A stretch of 64,000 nt of DNA, taken from Calditrichia bacterium (GTDB lineage Bacteria; Calditrichota; Calditrichia; RBG-13-44-9; J075). Shown piece after piece: positions 8,303-17,564 of the stretch. Both the position numbers and the translations under genes were made by a program. The stretch covers positions 1 to 64,000 of the forward strand of contig JACKAP010000009.1 in assembly GCA_020635015.1 (NCBI GenBank). Reading direction: 5' to 3'. The notes under the pieces are model-generated. The model worked only from the letters and a program-made list of their open reading frames with translations, ran no database searches and was not told where the DNA came from. Within the stretch, counting starts at the first letter, position 1, and the number at the start of each line of letters is the position of its first letter.

Positions 8303-10048
8303 ATGTCTACACCAAACGATCCGCTGATCGGCACTACCCTGGGGAAACGCTACCAGATATTGGAGAAGATCGGTGAAGGAGGGATGGGGGCGGTTTATAA
8401 AGCCCGGCAGACGTTTATGGACGAGGTGATCGCTTTAAAGATCATCCGCCCGGAGTTGCGCCAGGATGCCAACTTTCTCGACCGCTTTCTCCGGGAAGTC
8501 AAGAACGCCGCCAGCGTTCGCCATCCCAATGCCATATCGATCCTGGATTCAGGCGAGTTCGACGGCGGGCTGCTCTACATGGCGATGGAATATGTGGAGG
8601 GGCAGGATCTCGGCGAGGTGATCTCCCAGCATCCCACCGGCATGAAGCCGGAGATGATGCTCTATATCGCCCGCCAGATTTGCCAGGCGCTGGATGCGGT
8701 GCACCGCAAGGGCATTGTGCACCGTGATCTCAAACCGGACAATGTGCTGGTCTACCGCGATGACAAACGCGGTCTGCGGGTAAAAGTGCTGGATTTCGGC
8801 ATCTCGCGGGCAATGGAAAACACCCGCCTGACCATGACCGGGATGATCATCGGCACGCCGGAATTTATGTCGCCGGAGCAGGCTGCCGGCGAGCCCTTAG
8901 ATCAACGCTCGGATATTTATTCCCTGGGGCTGATGATCTATGCCATGCTGGTGGGACGCACTCCGTTTCAATCGACTACCCCGCACGGTTTTCTCCACAA
9001 GCAGATCTACGAACCGCCCACCCCGCCGCGGAAATTCCGCAACGACCTTCCCCCGATGCTGGAACAGGCGGTGCTGAAGACGCTGGAGAAAAAACCGGCA
9101 GCGCGCTATACCTATGCCAATGCCCTGCTGTCTGACCTGGAGGCGGCGGTGCTGGGCAAGCCGGCTCCGGCAGACACGGCCGGCAGCGCTGCACCCGGGA
9201 AAAAATCTGCCGGGGAGACCGTTGCCGGCACCGACGTGCACCTGCCGGAAACTATGCTGGCTGGCGGCACCGAGCTGGCCACCGGGATTTCCGCGACTGG
9301 CAAGAACCCCGTCAGCGGCGCCTCAAAAGCCCAAAAGCCCTTTCTCTACTGGCTGGGCGGCGTGGCCGGGGTGCTGCTTTTTACCTTCCTGCTGGAAATG
9401 AGCGGCAGCTTTTATATGGATGATGAGATCGGCGTCTGGATGCTGGGCATCTTCCTGGCGAGCGGGATCTTCCTGGCCTGGCGCTACTGCGACTCAGCAC
9501 GCGATCTCTGGGCGACAGCCTTCTGGGTCGCCTGCGGGATCGTCTGGATCGGCTTTGCTTACCTGTACTTTTATGACTTGACCTATATGACCGATGAAGG
9601 CGGGGCCGGTGTGATCGGCAGCCTGGTTCTGCTGCTCAGCGGGGCCGGTATGGCATATCAAAACCGTGATGAACTGCAGGGCGGCAAGCTGGCGCTGCTC
9701 TGGTTCGGCGGCAGCTTTGGCCTGGCGGCGCTGGCGGTTTCGCTGAACGAATTCAATGGCGATCTCTATGTTCGTGATGTGGGAAGCCTGATCGCGATTG
9801 TCTCTCTGGGGTTGATCCTGGGCAGCGGTATTTATCTATTGCGCCGCGCTTTGCAAGAGCTGTCGATTCTCGAGGCGGCGACCTACTGGCTGGGATTAAG
9901 CGCTGCGGAAATGGTGCTCAACTTTTATGCCTTCAACCAGTTTCTGGATGTGATGGATGAGGAAACCACCGTGCTGGTGGGGATCATTTTTGCCCTGGCT
10001 TTGGCCGGGTATATCGTCTACACCTACCGGGAACAGCGGCGCGCCTGA
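8303..10048 (+). CDS. Hanks-type Ser/Thr protein kinase with C-terminal membrane domain
   Basis: Residues about 17-280 form a complete PknB-like kinase: glycine loop GEGGMGAVYKA, ATP-binding Lys46, catalytic loop HRDLKPDN (about 138-145), DFG (about 164) and a GTPEFMSPE activation segment. A linker rich in Ala, Gly and Pro follows, then from about residue 345 a hydrophobic part with six or seven probable transmembrane helices, so the kinase should face the cytoplasm from a multi-pass anchor. AGGAG lies 7-8 bases before the ATG. The kinase should phosphorylate Ser/Thr on partner proteins; no extracellular sensor such as PASTA repeats is seen. A second kinase gene follows in the same direction. 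Confidence 0.92.
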   Translation: MSTPNDPLIGTTLGKRYQILEKIGEGGMGAVYKARQTFMDEVIALKIIRPELRQDANFLDRFLREVKNAASVRHPNAISILDSGEFDGGLLYMAMEYVEGQDLGEVISQHPTGMKPEMMLYIARQICQALDAVHRKGIVHRDLKPDNVLVYRDDKRGLRVKVLDFGISRAMENTRLTMTGMIIGTPEFMSPEQAAGEPLDQRSDIYSLGLMIYAMLVGRTPFQSTTPHGFLHKQIYEPPTPPRKFRNDLPPMLEQAVLKTLEKKPAARYTYANALLSDLEAAVLGKPAPADTAGSAAPGKKSAGETVAGTDVHLPETMLAGGTELATGISATGKNPVSGASKAQKPFLYWLGGVAGVLLFTFLLEMSGSFYMDDEIGVWMLGIFLASGIFLAWRYCDSARDLWATAFWVACGIVWIGFAYLYFYDLTYMTDEGGAGVIGSLVLLLSGAGMAYQNRDELQGGKLALLWFGGSFGLAALAVSLNEFNGDLYVRDVGSLIAIVSLGLILGSGIYLLRRALQELSILEAATYWLGLSAAEMVLNFYAFNQFLDVMDEETTVLVGIIFALALAGYIVYTYREQRRA

Positions 10049-10078
10049 GCGATCAAGGAAGAATGACGGCAATTCGTC

Positions 10079-10135
10079 AGCCCACTAAATACACGAAAGA
10101 TCAGTACTTTAGCATGTTTCGTGTGTTTCGTGGGC
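10079..10135. repeat. Inverted repeat with 'TTTCGTG' arms
   Basis: GCCCACTAAATACACGAAA and TTTCGTGTGTTTCGTGGGC form imperfect arms around a 19-bp centre between the two kinase genes. It could act as a terminator-like or RNA-stabilising hairpin. Its wording belongs to the ATTCGTGTAAATTCGTGG group of dispersed repeats. Confidence 0.6.
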
Positions 10136-10333
10136 CGAATAGTTCTGAAATGGTTTTGAATTATGAAATATACCGCTTAAATTTTCCTCACCGGATTTTG
10201 GCAAACAACTGACTTTATCATAGATCCCGTTCTCAGGCATTCCGAGTATGCAACAAAAGCATTCGTCCGGGAGGTGCCGTTCGTTTCTGTCCGAAAGTCA
10301 GATGAATGGATTGACCAGACCGGTGAGGTCGGC

Positions 10334-12694
10334 ATGAATGATTTAAACGGCAAGCAGATTTCTCACTACCTGCTGCAGGAAAAGTTGGGGCAGGGCGGGA
10401 TGGGGATCGTCTATAAGGCAATCGACCAGCGCCTGGGCCGTAACGTGGCGATCAAATTACTCCCAGACGATTTTGCCAACGACACCGTACATACCGAACG
10501 TTTCATCAATGAAGCAAAAGTAACCTCAGCCCTCGACCATCCCAATATTTGCACCGTTCACGAGATCGATCGAACGGAGCAAGGGCAGCTGTTTATCGTG
10601 ATGTCCTGCTATACCGGGGAAAGTCTGGCACAGAAACTCCGGCGGGGAAAACTGCCCCTGGAGGAAGCTGTCGATATCGTAACCCAGATCGCCGCCGGCC
10701 TGGCAGCGGCCCACCGCAAAGACATCGTCCACCGCGATATTAAGCCGGGAAATATTTTCATCACCGAAGACGGCCTGGTCAAATTGCTGGATTTCGGCAT
10801 TGCCAAGATCATCGACAGCGAGTTGACCCGGCCCGATACCATGATCGGCACCATGATCTATTGCGCGCCGGAGCAATTGCGCAAAGAAGCGGTCGATGCC
10901 CGCACCGACATCTGGGCGACCGGAGTGTTGTTTTACCAGATGCTCACCGGCGAACACCCCTTTCCCGGGGATAATATTCAGGTAACATTTTACTCGATAC
11001 TGAATGAAACGCCCCGCCCCGCCCGGGAATTGAACCCGGATATACCCGAGAAGCTGGAGCAGGTGCTCGACAGGCTACTGCAGAAAGATCCCGACGAACG
11101 CTATCAGGATGCCGGAGCATTATCGGCCGCATTAGAACCCACAGCGGATCACAGCCCGGTTAAAATGCCGCCTGAGCGGGAACCCCGTTCCAGGCTGCGC
11201 TCCATTCGCTACCTATCCCTTTTCGCGGCTGTCTTGCTGTTGGTGGCGCTCCTGATTCCGGGCTTGATAGATCGTTGTACACCTCGCCCCCGCACCCTGA
11301 GAGTGATGGTTCTGCCCTTCGAAAGTCTGAATAATGGAGAAGAGAATGCCATATTTGCCGAGGGAATGACCGAAGAAGTGATCAACCACATCTCCCAATT
11401 GCCCGGACTGGAGGTGATCTCCAAAACGACCAGCCAATACTACCGGAACAGCGGAATGCCGGTCGATCAAATTGGCAAAGAACTAAAACTGACCAACCTG
11501 GTGCGGGGCAGCGTGCAAAAATCCGGCGACCGGCTACGGATCAGCGTTAACCTGGTGGATATTCAACGGCAGACCAACCTCTGGGCAGAGAGCTATGACC
11601 GTCAGATGGAGGATATTTTTGATATTCAGAATGAGATCGCGGAGAACATCACCGATAGTCTACAGATTAACATGAAGATGCCCCTTCGGGAACGCCTGCA
11701 GAGACCTCCCACCACCAATCTGGAGGCTTACAACCTTTACATCAAGGGGCGCTATAACTGGAACAAACGCACCCCGGCATCGCTGCAGTTGGCGCTGGAT
11801 TTCTTCCGCGAAGCGACTGAGAAAGATACGGCTTATGCCCTGGCCTACAGTGGGGTGGCGGATGCGCTCTCCTTGTTCACCAGCCTGGAATACGGCGTGG
11901 TGCCGGCCCATATCACCATGCCGGCGGCGCAGCAGGCGGCGCAGCGGGCAGTGGCGCTGGATCCTTACCTCCCCCAGGCCCATACCTCGCTGGCCAACGT
12001 TTTGCTGGTTTATGAGTGGAACTGGCCGGCAGCGGAAAAAGAATTCCTGCGTGCCATCGAGCTCGATCCCAACTACCCCACCGCCCGGCAGTGGTATGCA
12101 GTGATGCTGATGGTCGCCGGGCGTAGCGATGAGGCATTAACCCAGATCCGCCAGGCTCAGGAACTCGATCCCAGCTCTCCGGTGATCAATTCCGAAGTAG
12201 GATGGCAACTGCGCTACGCCCGGCGCTATGATGAGGCGTTGGCCCAATTCCAGGAAAACCTGCGTATGGATCCGGATTTTGTGGTGACCCAGGTGAATAT
12301 CGGATATACGCTGGCGGCGAAAGGGGAATTTAAACGGGCGGCAGATTACTTCGAACGGGCCCGGAAGCTGTCCGGCGATCATCCCCTCACCATCGCCTCG
12401 CTGGGGTATGCCCGGGGAAGCGCCGGTGACAGGAGGTTCGCGATGGAGACACTGAAAGCCCTGGAGGAAATCGCTGGAAGCGGGCACTATGTGCATCCGC
12501 TTTATTTTGCTCTGGTTTACCTGGGACTCCATGATAACGATCAGGTCTTCGCGTATCTCGAGGAGGCCTACGATCAGCGGGCGGGATATATGATCTATCT
12601 GGAGGTTGATCCGTTGGTCGATCAACTTCGCGATGACCCGAGACTGGCGGAACTGATGCGCAAGACGGGGTTTAAGTGGCGGCATTTGGAATGA
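10334..12694 (+). CDS. Ser/Thr kinase with TolB-like and TPR domains
   Basis: The N-terminal third is a Hanks kinase: GQGGMGIVYKA, AIKLLP (Lys), HRDIKPGN and DFGIAK are all intact. A single transmembrane segment follows (LSLFAAVLLLVALLIPGL, about residue 300). After it comes a FlgO/TolB-like domain (RVMVLPFESLNNG ... VRGSVQKSGDRLRISVNLVD) and then TPR repeats up to the C-terminus, for example AEKEFLRAIELDPNYPTARQWY. This architecture is common in signalling proteins of Acidobacteria and FCB bacteria; the periplasmic part probably senses or scaffolds. I chose MNDLNGKQIS at 10334, preceded by GGTGAGG, over an ATG 60 bases upstream that adds no family similarity. Confidence 0.9.
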   Translation: MNDLNGKQISHYLLQEKLGQGGMGIVYKAIDQRLGRNVAIKLLPDDFANDTVHTERFINEAKVTSALDHPNICTVHEIDRTEQGQLFIVMSCYTGESLAQKLRRGKLPLEEAVDIVTQIAAGLAAAHRKDIVHRDIKPGNIFITEDGLVKLLDFGIAKIIDSELTRPDTMIGTMIYCAPEQLRKEAVDARTDIWATGVLFYQMLTGEHPFPGDNIQVTFYSILNETPRPARELNPDIPEKLEQVLDRLLQKDPDERYQDAGALSAALEPTADHSPVKMPPEREPRSRLRSIRYLSLFAAVLLLVALLIPGLIDRCTPRPRTLRVMVLPFESLNNGEENAIFAEGMTEEVINHISQLPGLEVISKTTSQYYRNSGMPVDQIGKELKLTNLVRGSVQKSGDRLRISVNLVDIQRQTNLWAESYDRQMEDIFDIQNEIAENITDSLQINMKMPLRERLQRPPTTNLEAYNLYIKGRYNWNKRTPASLQLALDFFREATEKDTAYALAYSGVADALSLFTSLEYGVVPAHITMPAAQQAAQRAVALDPYLPQAHTSLANVLLVYEWNWPAAEKEFLRAIELDPNYPTARQWYAVMLMVAGRSDEALTQIRQAQELDPSSPVINSEVGWQLRYARRYDEALAQFQENLRMDPDFVVTQVNIGYTLAAKGEFKRAADYFERARKLSGDHPLTIASLGYARGSAGDRRFAMETLKALEEIAGSGHYVHPLYFALVYLGLHDNDQVFAYLEEAYDQRAGYMIYLEVDPLVDQLRDDPRLAELMRKTGFKWRHLE

Positions 12695-12704
12695 GCTGAT
12701 GCTG

Positions 12705-12818
12705 GATGTTTGCTCGCTATCGCTCGCGATGTTTGCTGGCTTTGCCAGCGATATTTGTTCGCTTCGCTCACGATGTTTGCTGGCGTTGCCAGCGATATTT
12801 GTTCGCTTCGCTCACGAT
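12705..12818. repeat. Hairpin array family A, single orientation
   Basis: Five 22-23-bp units in plus orientation, starting 10 bp after the kinase stop: GATGTTTG or GATATTTG followed by cores GCTGGCTTTGCCAGC, GTTCGCTTCGCTCAC, GCTGGCGTTGCCAGC and GTTCGCTTCGCTCAC. The CTGGC/GCCAG cores are perfect stems with loops TTT or GTT; the TTCGCTTCGCTCA cores are not palindromic and instead repeat TTCGC. No inverted partner array is present here. Confidence 0.85.
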
Positions 12819-12826
12819 TGGAAGCC

Positions 12827-12862
12827 GCTGGTATCATCCAATACCCGGCATCCAGCAACTAT
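12827..12862. repeat. 'ATCCAATACCCGGCATCCAGC' phrase
   Basis: A single copy of the ATCCAGCATCC phrase family lies between the hairpin array and the activator gene. The same family forms the tandem block at 38870-38943 and part of 26414-26573. Confidence 0.5.
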
Positions 12863-12893
12863 CATTTTTTAAACCAACCGGGCAGGTAGAAGT

Positions 12894-14411
12894 ATGAACC
12901 GTTCATCCGACCAACTAAACCAATTGGAAGCGCAGATTGCTGGATACGAATGTCTGTATCAGGTGCTGGAAAACGTCTGGTCCGCTTCCGGCGAAGCGGA
13001 CGTGATCAGGCACTTCATCGAAGCGGCGCTGGCCGTTGGCCGGGCCGACCAGGGCGCCATTATGCTCTACAGCAGCGCTGCCGGCACCGATGCGCGCACC
13101 CTGGTGCGGGGCGGGGAGGATCACCGGGCAATGCTGGACAGCTACCTGACCCACCTCTTCGCCGGTTGGGTATTCCGGCAGAAACAGCCGCTGCTGACCA
13201 ACGACCTGATCGCCGTTTTCGGTGAGAAAAATATTCCGGACAAATACCGCAACATTACCGCGGTGATGGGTATTCCGCTCTCCCTGGATGACCAGATGGT
13301 CGGCGTTATGAGCCTGATTAGTCATGAGCCAGGGCGGGAATTCACCTCCGGCGAATTCGACCTGATATCGCTGTTAGCCCGGCATTGTGCCCGCTTTATC
13401 CAGAACGCCCGCCTGCAGGAGGCGCTTTTCAGCGAGACCAACCGCCTCAAACGGGCCCTTCACGAGAAATATAATGTTCAGGGGGTCATCGGATCCAGCC
13501 CGAAACTGCAGGAGGTCTTTGCGCTGCTGGAGCGGATCATCCCTACCGAGGTGCGGGTGCTGATCGAAGGGGAGAGCGGCACCGGCAAGGAGCGGATCGC
13601 CCGGATCATCCACTTCAGCGGTCCGCGGAAGGATGCCCCTTTTTGCCCGGTCGATTGCGGCGCCCTGCCGGCCAATCTGCTGGAGAGCGAACTGTTCGGC
13701 TACGTCAAAGGCGCTTTTACCGGCGCCGGCCAGGACCGCCCGGGATTGCTGGAGACCGCCGACGGCGGCACCCTCTTCCTGGACGAGATCGGCAACATGC
13801 CTCTGGAGATCCAGGCCAAATTCCTTCGCGCCCTGCAGGAAGGGGAGTTTCGCCCTCTGGGCAGCAGCCAGACCCGCCGGGTGCAGGTGCGGGTGATTGC
13901 CGCCACCAGCAAGCACCTGGCGGAAGAAGTGCAGGCCAGCCGTTTCCGCCAGGATCTTTTTTACCGCCTGAACGTCATGCCGATCTACCTGCCCCCGCTG
14001 CGGGAGCGGCGGGAGGATATCCCCCTCCTGGCCGAGCATTTTCTTCAGCAGATGAACCAGACCTACCAGAAAAATATCCGCGGATTTACCGCGGAGGGCA
14101 TTCGATACCTGGAAAGCTACAACTGGCCGGGTAATGTGCGGGAGTTGGCCCATGCCGTCGAACGGGCAGTGATTCTGGCGCAGGGTGAAGTGATCGACCG
14201 GGACGATCTGCCGGATTTTTTCGCTGCTGCAGGAAACGCCAACGACCTCTTCCAGCCCCGCCCGCTGCAGGATGCGGTGAATGATTTTAAGAAACGCTAT
14301 CTTGAGCAGGTGCTAACCGCTGCCGGCGGCGTGCAAAGCAAGGCCGCCGCCATCCTGGACATTCAGCGCACTTATTTGAACCGGCTGCTGAAGGAGCTGG
14401 GGATCCGCTAG
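12894..14411 (+). CDS. Sigma54-dependent transcriptional activator (GAF-AAA+-Fis)
   Basis: Residues about 20-180 form a GAF sensor domain. Residues about 200-430 are the NtrC-type AAA+ domain with Walker A GESGTGKE (about 226), the sigma54-contacting loop GAFTGA (about 273), Walker B GGTLFLDEIG and the R-finger region. The C-terminal 45 residues (YLEQVLTAAGGVQSKAAAIL ... YLNRLLKELGIR) form a Fis-type helix-turn-helix. All key motifs are intact, so it should open sigma54 promoters in response to a ligand or partner of the GAF domain. No receiver domain is present, so control is not by direct phosphotransfer. No clear -24/-12 promoter was found beside it, so targets are probably elsewhere. Confidence 0.93.
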   Translation: MNRSSDQLNQLEAQIAGYECLYQVLENVWSASGEADVIRHFIEAALAVGRADQGAIMLYSSAAGTDARTLVRGGEDHRAMLDSYLTHLFAGWVFRQKQPLLTNDLIAVFGEKNIPDKYRNITAVMGIPLSLDDQMVGVMSLISHEPGREFTSGEFDLISLLARHCARFIQNARLQEALFSETNRLKRALHEKYNVQGVIGSSPKLQEVFALLERIIPTEVRVLIEGESGTGKERIARIIHFSGPRKDAPFCPVDCGALPANLLESELFGYVKGAFTGAGQDRPGLLETADGGTLFLDEIGNMPLEIQAKFLRALQEGEFRPLGSSQTRRVQVRVIAATSKHLAEEVQASRFRQDLFYRLNVMPIYLPPLRERREDIPLLAEHFLQQMNQTYQKNIRGFTAEGIRYLESYNWPGNVRELAHAVERAVILAQGEVIDRDDLPDFFAAAGNANDLFQPRPLQDAVNDFKKRYLEQVLTAAGGVQSKAAAILDIQRTYLNRLLKELGIR

Positions 14412-14908
14412 CCCGGAGGTCCTCATTCGAAGCTCAAGATACCCCACATCTATGAGTGGGCTGGGGGATGACAAAACGTACGCTTTCGATTCCTGCGGTT
14501 ACAATATCGGGATTGACAACCTGTATCAAAAGCCCGTAGGGCGTCCAACGTCAGCACCGGCTGCAGGCCGGTGCTGACGGTCATTTTAAAGATTTTTGAG
14601 CCCCGTCAGGGGCGGTCCCAAGGCGTGATGGCATTTATGTTCGGGAAGCCTTAGCAGAATGGCACGTGCTTGATATCAGTATTGGGATCAGCCCATTGAT
14701 TCGGCTTCTCTCCCTATCGCGTATCATTAAACATACTGCACCGTCTACAAAAGTAGACTTTTCCGTGACCCACCCACACTTTTTCAAGTTTTCTAAATTC
14801 ATATTAGATAGTGGATTAAGTTTGTTTTTACAGTCTGGCATTCTTCTTGTTATATCCGGACCGAAAGATGCTTAACGGTCAACCATCATTTACATAAGGA
14901 GAATTGTT
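14412..14908. other. Intergenic region with hairpins, no gene
   Basis: A 497-bp gap. It contains CCCGTAGGGCGTCC (about 14534), the hairpin described separately at 14549-14579, then GCCCCGTCAGGGGC (about 14600), a 5-bp stem with loop GTCA. From 14690 to 14880 the DNA becomes AT-rich and probably holds the promoter of the downstream lipoprotein; TTTACA (14827-14832) and TATATC (14851-14856) with 18 bp between are a weak candidate. Short open frames here show no coding features. Confidence 0.5.
14549..14579. repeat. Perfect 13-bp stem hairpin
   Basis: Arms CGTCAGCACCGGC (14549-14561) and GCCGGTGCTGACG (14567-14579) are exactly complementary around loop TGCAG. There is no T-tract on either side, so it is not a typical intrinsic terminator. 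It looks like a repetitive extragenic palindrome and sits beside two other short hairpins. Confidence 0.8.
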
Positions 14909-16051
14909 ATGATAGCCAGACTGTTCGTTACCCTGCTCATTGTCGCAATGCTGGGATTGTTCAGTAGTTGCGAAGAAGAAAGTCCGTTTTCGCCCAATCA
15001 ACCGGGAGCGCTTGAAAAGGGCGGCCAGAATGCCGGGACCGGCAACATAACCGCCATGACCTGGAATGTTTATGTCGGTGCTGATGTCGATGCGATTCTG
15101 GCGGCACCGCCGGATCAGATTCCCTTCGTGGTAGGAGGCGCTTTTGCTGATCTGTATGACACCGACTTCCATCTGCGGGCGGTGGCGATCGTCGACCAGA
15201 TCGCCGAACATAATCCACACCTGATCGCGCTTCAGGAAATCTCGCTGATCCGGATACAGATTCCCGGTGATTTTATGATCGGCAACCCGGTAGCGGCAGA
15301 GCAGATCGAGTTCGATTATCTCGATATCCTGATAGCGGAGCTGGCCTCCCGCGGATTGGATTACGAGGTGGGCGCCAAGGTGCAGAACGCCGACGTCGAA
15401 CTGCCGATGCTGAATCCCTTCACCTATTCGCTCGATGATGTGCGCCTCACCGATTATGATGTGGTACTGGTGCGGGGTGATGTCGCATTTGACAACCCCA
15501 CGGCAGTGAATTATGGCACTTTCCTGAGTGTACCGGTTCCTTTCATGCCTCCGATGGATATTCTCCGCGGCTATGCCGCCGTCGATGCGACGGTCGGACA
15601 GATGACCTATCGTTTTGTGAGCACTCACCTGGAATCGTTCGATGAAGGCTTCCGCCTGGCCCAGGCGGATGAGTTGCTGGGTGAACTGGCTGACGAAACC
15701 CTGCCGGTGATTCTGGCAGGCGATTTTAATTCCCCGGCGCCGGACGGTCAGACTTACAATTTCCTGACCTCCGAATTTGAGGATGCCTGGGTGCACAATG
15801 TGCTGCCCAACGAGGGCGACGGCAATACCGCACCGCATGCCTACGACCTGCTCAATCCCACCGCCAACCTCACCCGGCGCATCGATCTGGTGCTGGTGCG
15901 CACCCCCAACCCCCACCCTGGCAGCCAGCCGATCGGCCCGGTGCAGGCCACCGTCATCGGTGATGAGCTGCAGGACCGCACCGCCGGCAGCTTGTGGCCT
16001 TCCGATCACGCCGGGGTGGTGGCCACGCTGCATCTGCGTGGAACTAAGTAG
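14909..16051 (+). CDS. Endonuclease/exonuclease/phosphatase-family lipoprotein
   Basis: A 380-aa exported protein. The N-terminus has a hydrophobic segment ending LFSSCEEES, consistent with a lipobox and lipidated Cys near residue 22. The rest has the EEP fold signature: MTWNVYVG, LIALQE (catalytic Glu), LAGDFNSP and the final SDHAGVVATLHL with the Asp-His pair. Members of this superfamily cleave phosphodiesters or sphingomyelin-type lipids or dephosphorylate substrates; which applies here is unknown. AAGGAG lies 8 bases before the ATG. It precedes two small exported paralogues. Confidence 0.9.
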   Translation: MIARLFVTLLIVAMLGLFSSCEEESPFSPNQPGALEKGGQNAGTGNITAMTWNVYVGADVDAILAAPPDQIPFVVGGAFADLYDTDFHLRAVAIVDQIAEHNPHLIALQEISLIRIQIPGDFMIGNPVAAEQIEFDYLDILIAELASRGLDYEVGAKVQNADVELPMLNPFTYSLDDVRLTDYDVVLVRGDVAFDNPTAVNYGTFLSVPVPFMPPMDILRGYAAVDATVGQMTYRFVSTHLESFDEGFRLAQADELLGELADETLPVILAGDFNSPAPDGQTYNFLTSEFEDAWVHNVLPNEGDGNTAPHAYDLLNPTANLTRRIDLVLVRTPNPHPGSQPIGPVQATVIGDELQDRTAGSLWPSDHAGVVATLHLRGTK

Positions 16052-16158
16052 GTTTCCTGGTCTTTCGAGCCTTGAGGAGAGAGGACGCCTGCCGGGAGGG
16101 GGAGCCCTTCCGGCAGCGTTATTCGAAGGCGGAATGCGGATTTTAGAGGGAAGATATC

Positions 16159-16749
16159 ATGAAAAATCTTTTGATCATTAGCGCATTGCTTATCGTCGGC
16201 AGCCTGAGCCCGGGGCAGACCGGAGATTCGCTGCCGGAGGGATTTGCCAGTAAGTTGCTCAAGATCAGTATTGTTCCGTATGACGCCGCCAATTCACCGC
16301 GGATCGTATACGGGCTTTTTATCGCGCTGGAGAACGATACCCTGCAGTTTATGCAGCTGCAGTGGGATGAAGGGTCTGGATTGCAGGCCTACCGGCCGGG
16401 TGCCGCGCAATCCGATCCGCACAAAGCGCTGCCGTTGAGCAGAATCGCCAAACTGGAAACCCGGAAGTCGGGCGGAAACCGTACGCTGAGCGGGATCGCA
16501 TTCGGGTTCGCGGGCGGCGCCCTGGCAGGTGTCATTATCGGCACCGTCGAAAAACCGGTCTTTAGGTTGGTGTCTTCTGATCAATATAGGTTAAGACGAC
16601 AGGATTCAAAAGAGACCTATGATACCAACATACTGGCCTTCGGTTTCGGCGGCGCTGTTATCGGGGGTTTGTTGGGCTCAACTGTCAAAGCGGACCGCTG
16701 GGTTGTGGTTGACCTGAACCGGCATCAGCAACCCCCAAACCCTGATTGA
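16159..16749 (+). CDS. Exported protein with two glycine-rich membrane segments (paralogue 1)
   Basis: A 196-aa protein of unknown function with a signal peptide (MKNLLIISALLIVGSLSPGQ). After LPEGFASKLLKI, a region of about 100 residues reads like a small beta domain (IVYGLFIALENDTLQFMQL), then IAFGFAGGALAGVIIGT and ILAFGFGGAVIGGLLGS form two Gly-rich hydrophobic stretches. The downstream gene has the same plan: LPEG(F)(A/T)SK, then YG..(I/V)(A/S)..(N/D)DTL, then two glycine-rich segments and a final DLNR / HLNRQ. The pair is clearly a tandem duplication. The gene has an AGAGGGAAG leader before the start. Confidence 0.7.
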   Translation: MKNLLIISALLIVGSLSPGQTGDSLPEGFASKLLKISIVPYDAANSPRIVYGLFIALENDTLQFMQLQWDEGSGLQAYRPGAAQSDPHKALPLSRIAKLETRKSGGNRTLSGIAFGFAGGALAGVIIGTVEKPVFRLVSSDQYRLRRQDSKETYDTNILAFGFGGAVIGGLLGSTVKADRWVVVDLNRHQQPPNPD

Positions 16750-16781
16750 CATGTGCCATGATAACAGGTGGAGCTTAAACT

Positions 16782-17564
16782 ATGAAGATTAATTTACTCA
16801 TCTTTACACTGGCACTTTCGAGCGGATGGTATCCGGGAAAGGCGGGCACGCCACTACCGGAGGGGTTTACCAGCAAGAAACTGATGGTCGTGCTGCGCGC
16901 CGAGCCCCCGAAAATCATGTATGGCGAATTGGTGTCGTTCAGCGATGATACACTGGTCATCCTGCCCCAACGCTTCGAAGCCGCCGATAAAATCGCGTCC
17001 TTGTTCCCGGGCGTGGTCTACCGGCCGCCGCAATTGATGATTCCCTGCAGCGCCATCCTGCGCCTGGCCTCCCGGAAGCGTGGTGAAAATAAAAGAGTTT
17101 ATGGGATGGCGATCGGTCTGGGAACGGGTGTATTGATCGGCGCCTGGATCGGTTCAGAGCGTAAGATGAAAATGCCCCTTTCAATTAACATATGGGGGAA
17201 ACCCACTAAACACGACGAACAATCCGCAACCGGCGCTGGTATGCTTCTGGGCGCTTTGGGCGGCGCAGTGGTTGGGGGCATCGGGGGAACGATTGCCAGC
17301 CTGAATACCTGGCAAGAGATCGACCACCTGAACAGGCAATTACAACCCTATTGCCCCATAACATCAGATCCACAACTCCCAATTCACCCCTCGCGCCACA
17401 CCTTACCCTTCGCTCCACGCTCTTCGCTCCACGCCCTCAGCCCTCCGCTCCTCGCTCATCGCTCCTCGCTCATCGTTACCTCTTTTCATTTCGCATTCCG
17501 AAATCCGCATTCCGAAATCCGAAATCAAAAATTCCTCTTGCTTTTCTCCGAAACTTTCCCATAA
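16782..17564 (+). CDS. Exported paralogue 2 with repeat-derived C-terminal tail
   Basis: Paralogue of the preceding protein: signal peptide, LPEGFTSKKL, IMYGELVSFSDDTLVIL, then glycine-rich segments GMAIGLGTGVLIGAWIGS and GMLLGALGGAVVGGIGGT, ending in EIDHLNRQLQPYC where paralogue 1 also ends. The remaining 60 or so residues (IHPSRHTLPFAPRSSLHALS onward) are encoded by two intergenic repeat phrases, CGCTCCTCGCTCATCG and CATTCCGAAATCCG, and are very unlike the rest. The reading frame therefore seems to have run through a repeat block until a chance stop. Function unknown. It starts 32 bp after paralogue 1. Confidence 0.65.
   Translation: MKINLLIFTLALSSGWYPGKAGTPLPEGFTSKKLMVVLRAEPPKIMYGELVSFSDDTLVILPQRFEAADKIASLFPGVVYRPPQLMIPCSAILRLASRKRGENKRVYGMAIGLGTGVLIGAWIGSERKMKMPLSINIWGKPTKHDEQSATGAGMLLGALGGAVVGGIGGTIASLNTWQEIDHLNRQLQPYCPITSDPQLPIHPSRHTLPFAPRSSLHALSPPLLAHRSSLIVTSFHFAFRNPHSEIRNQKFLLLFSETFP
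17395..17535. repeat. Repeat block CGCTCCTCGCTCATCG + CATTCCGAAATCCG inside a 3' coding end
   Basis: From about 17395 to 17475 the sequence alternates TTCGCTCCACGC, CGCTCCTCGCTCATCG and similar words; from 17495 to 17530 it repeats GCATTCCGAAATCC. Both phrases occur in non-coding gaps elsewhere (31488, 41690, 41733, 45055, 61283). Here they lie within the end of the upstream reading frame. Confidence 0.75.

Noticed and set aside
12705..12818. Repeat array as a possible CRISPR
   Set aside because: Units are 22-23 bp without unique spacers, the variable part is itself palindromic, and no cas genes are nearby.
14655..14675. TGGCACGTGCTTGATATC as a sigma54 promoter
   Set aside because: The -12 GC is not at the required spacing from GG.
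14635..14875. Two overlapping open frames of 68-69 codons on opposite strands
   Set aside because: AT-rich intergenic DNA, no Shine-Dalgarno, no recognisable protein features.
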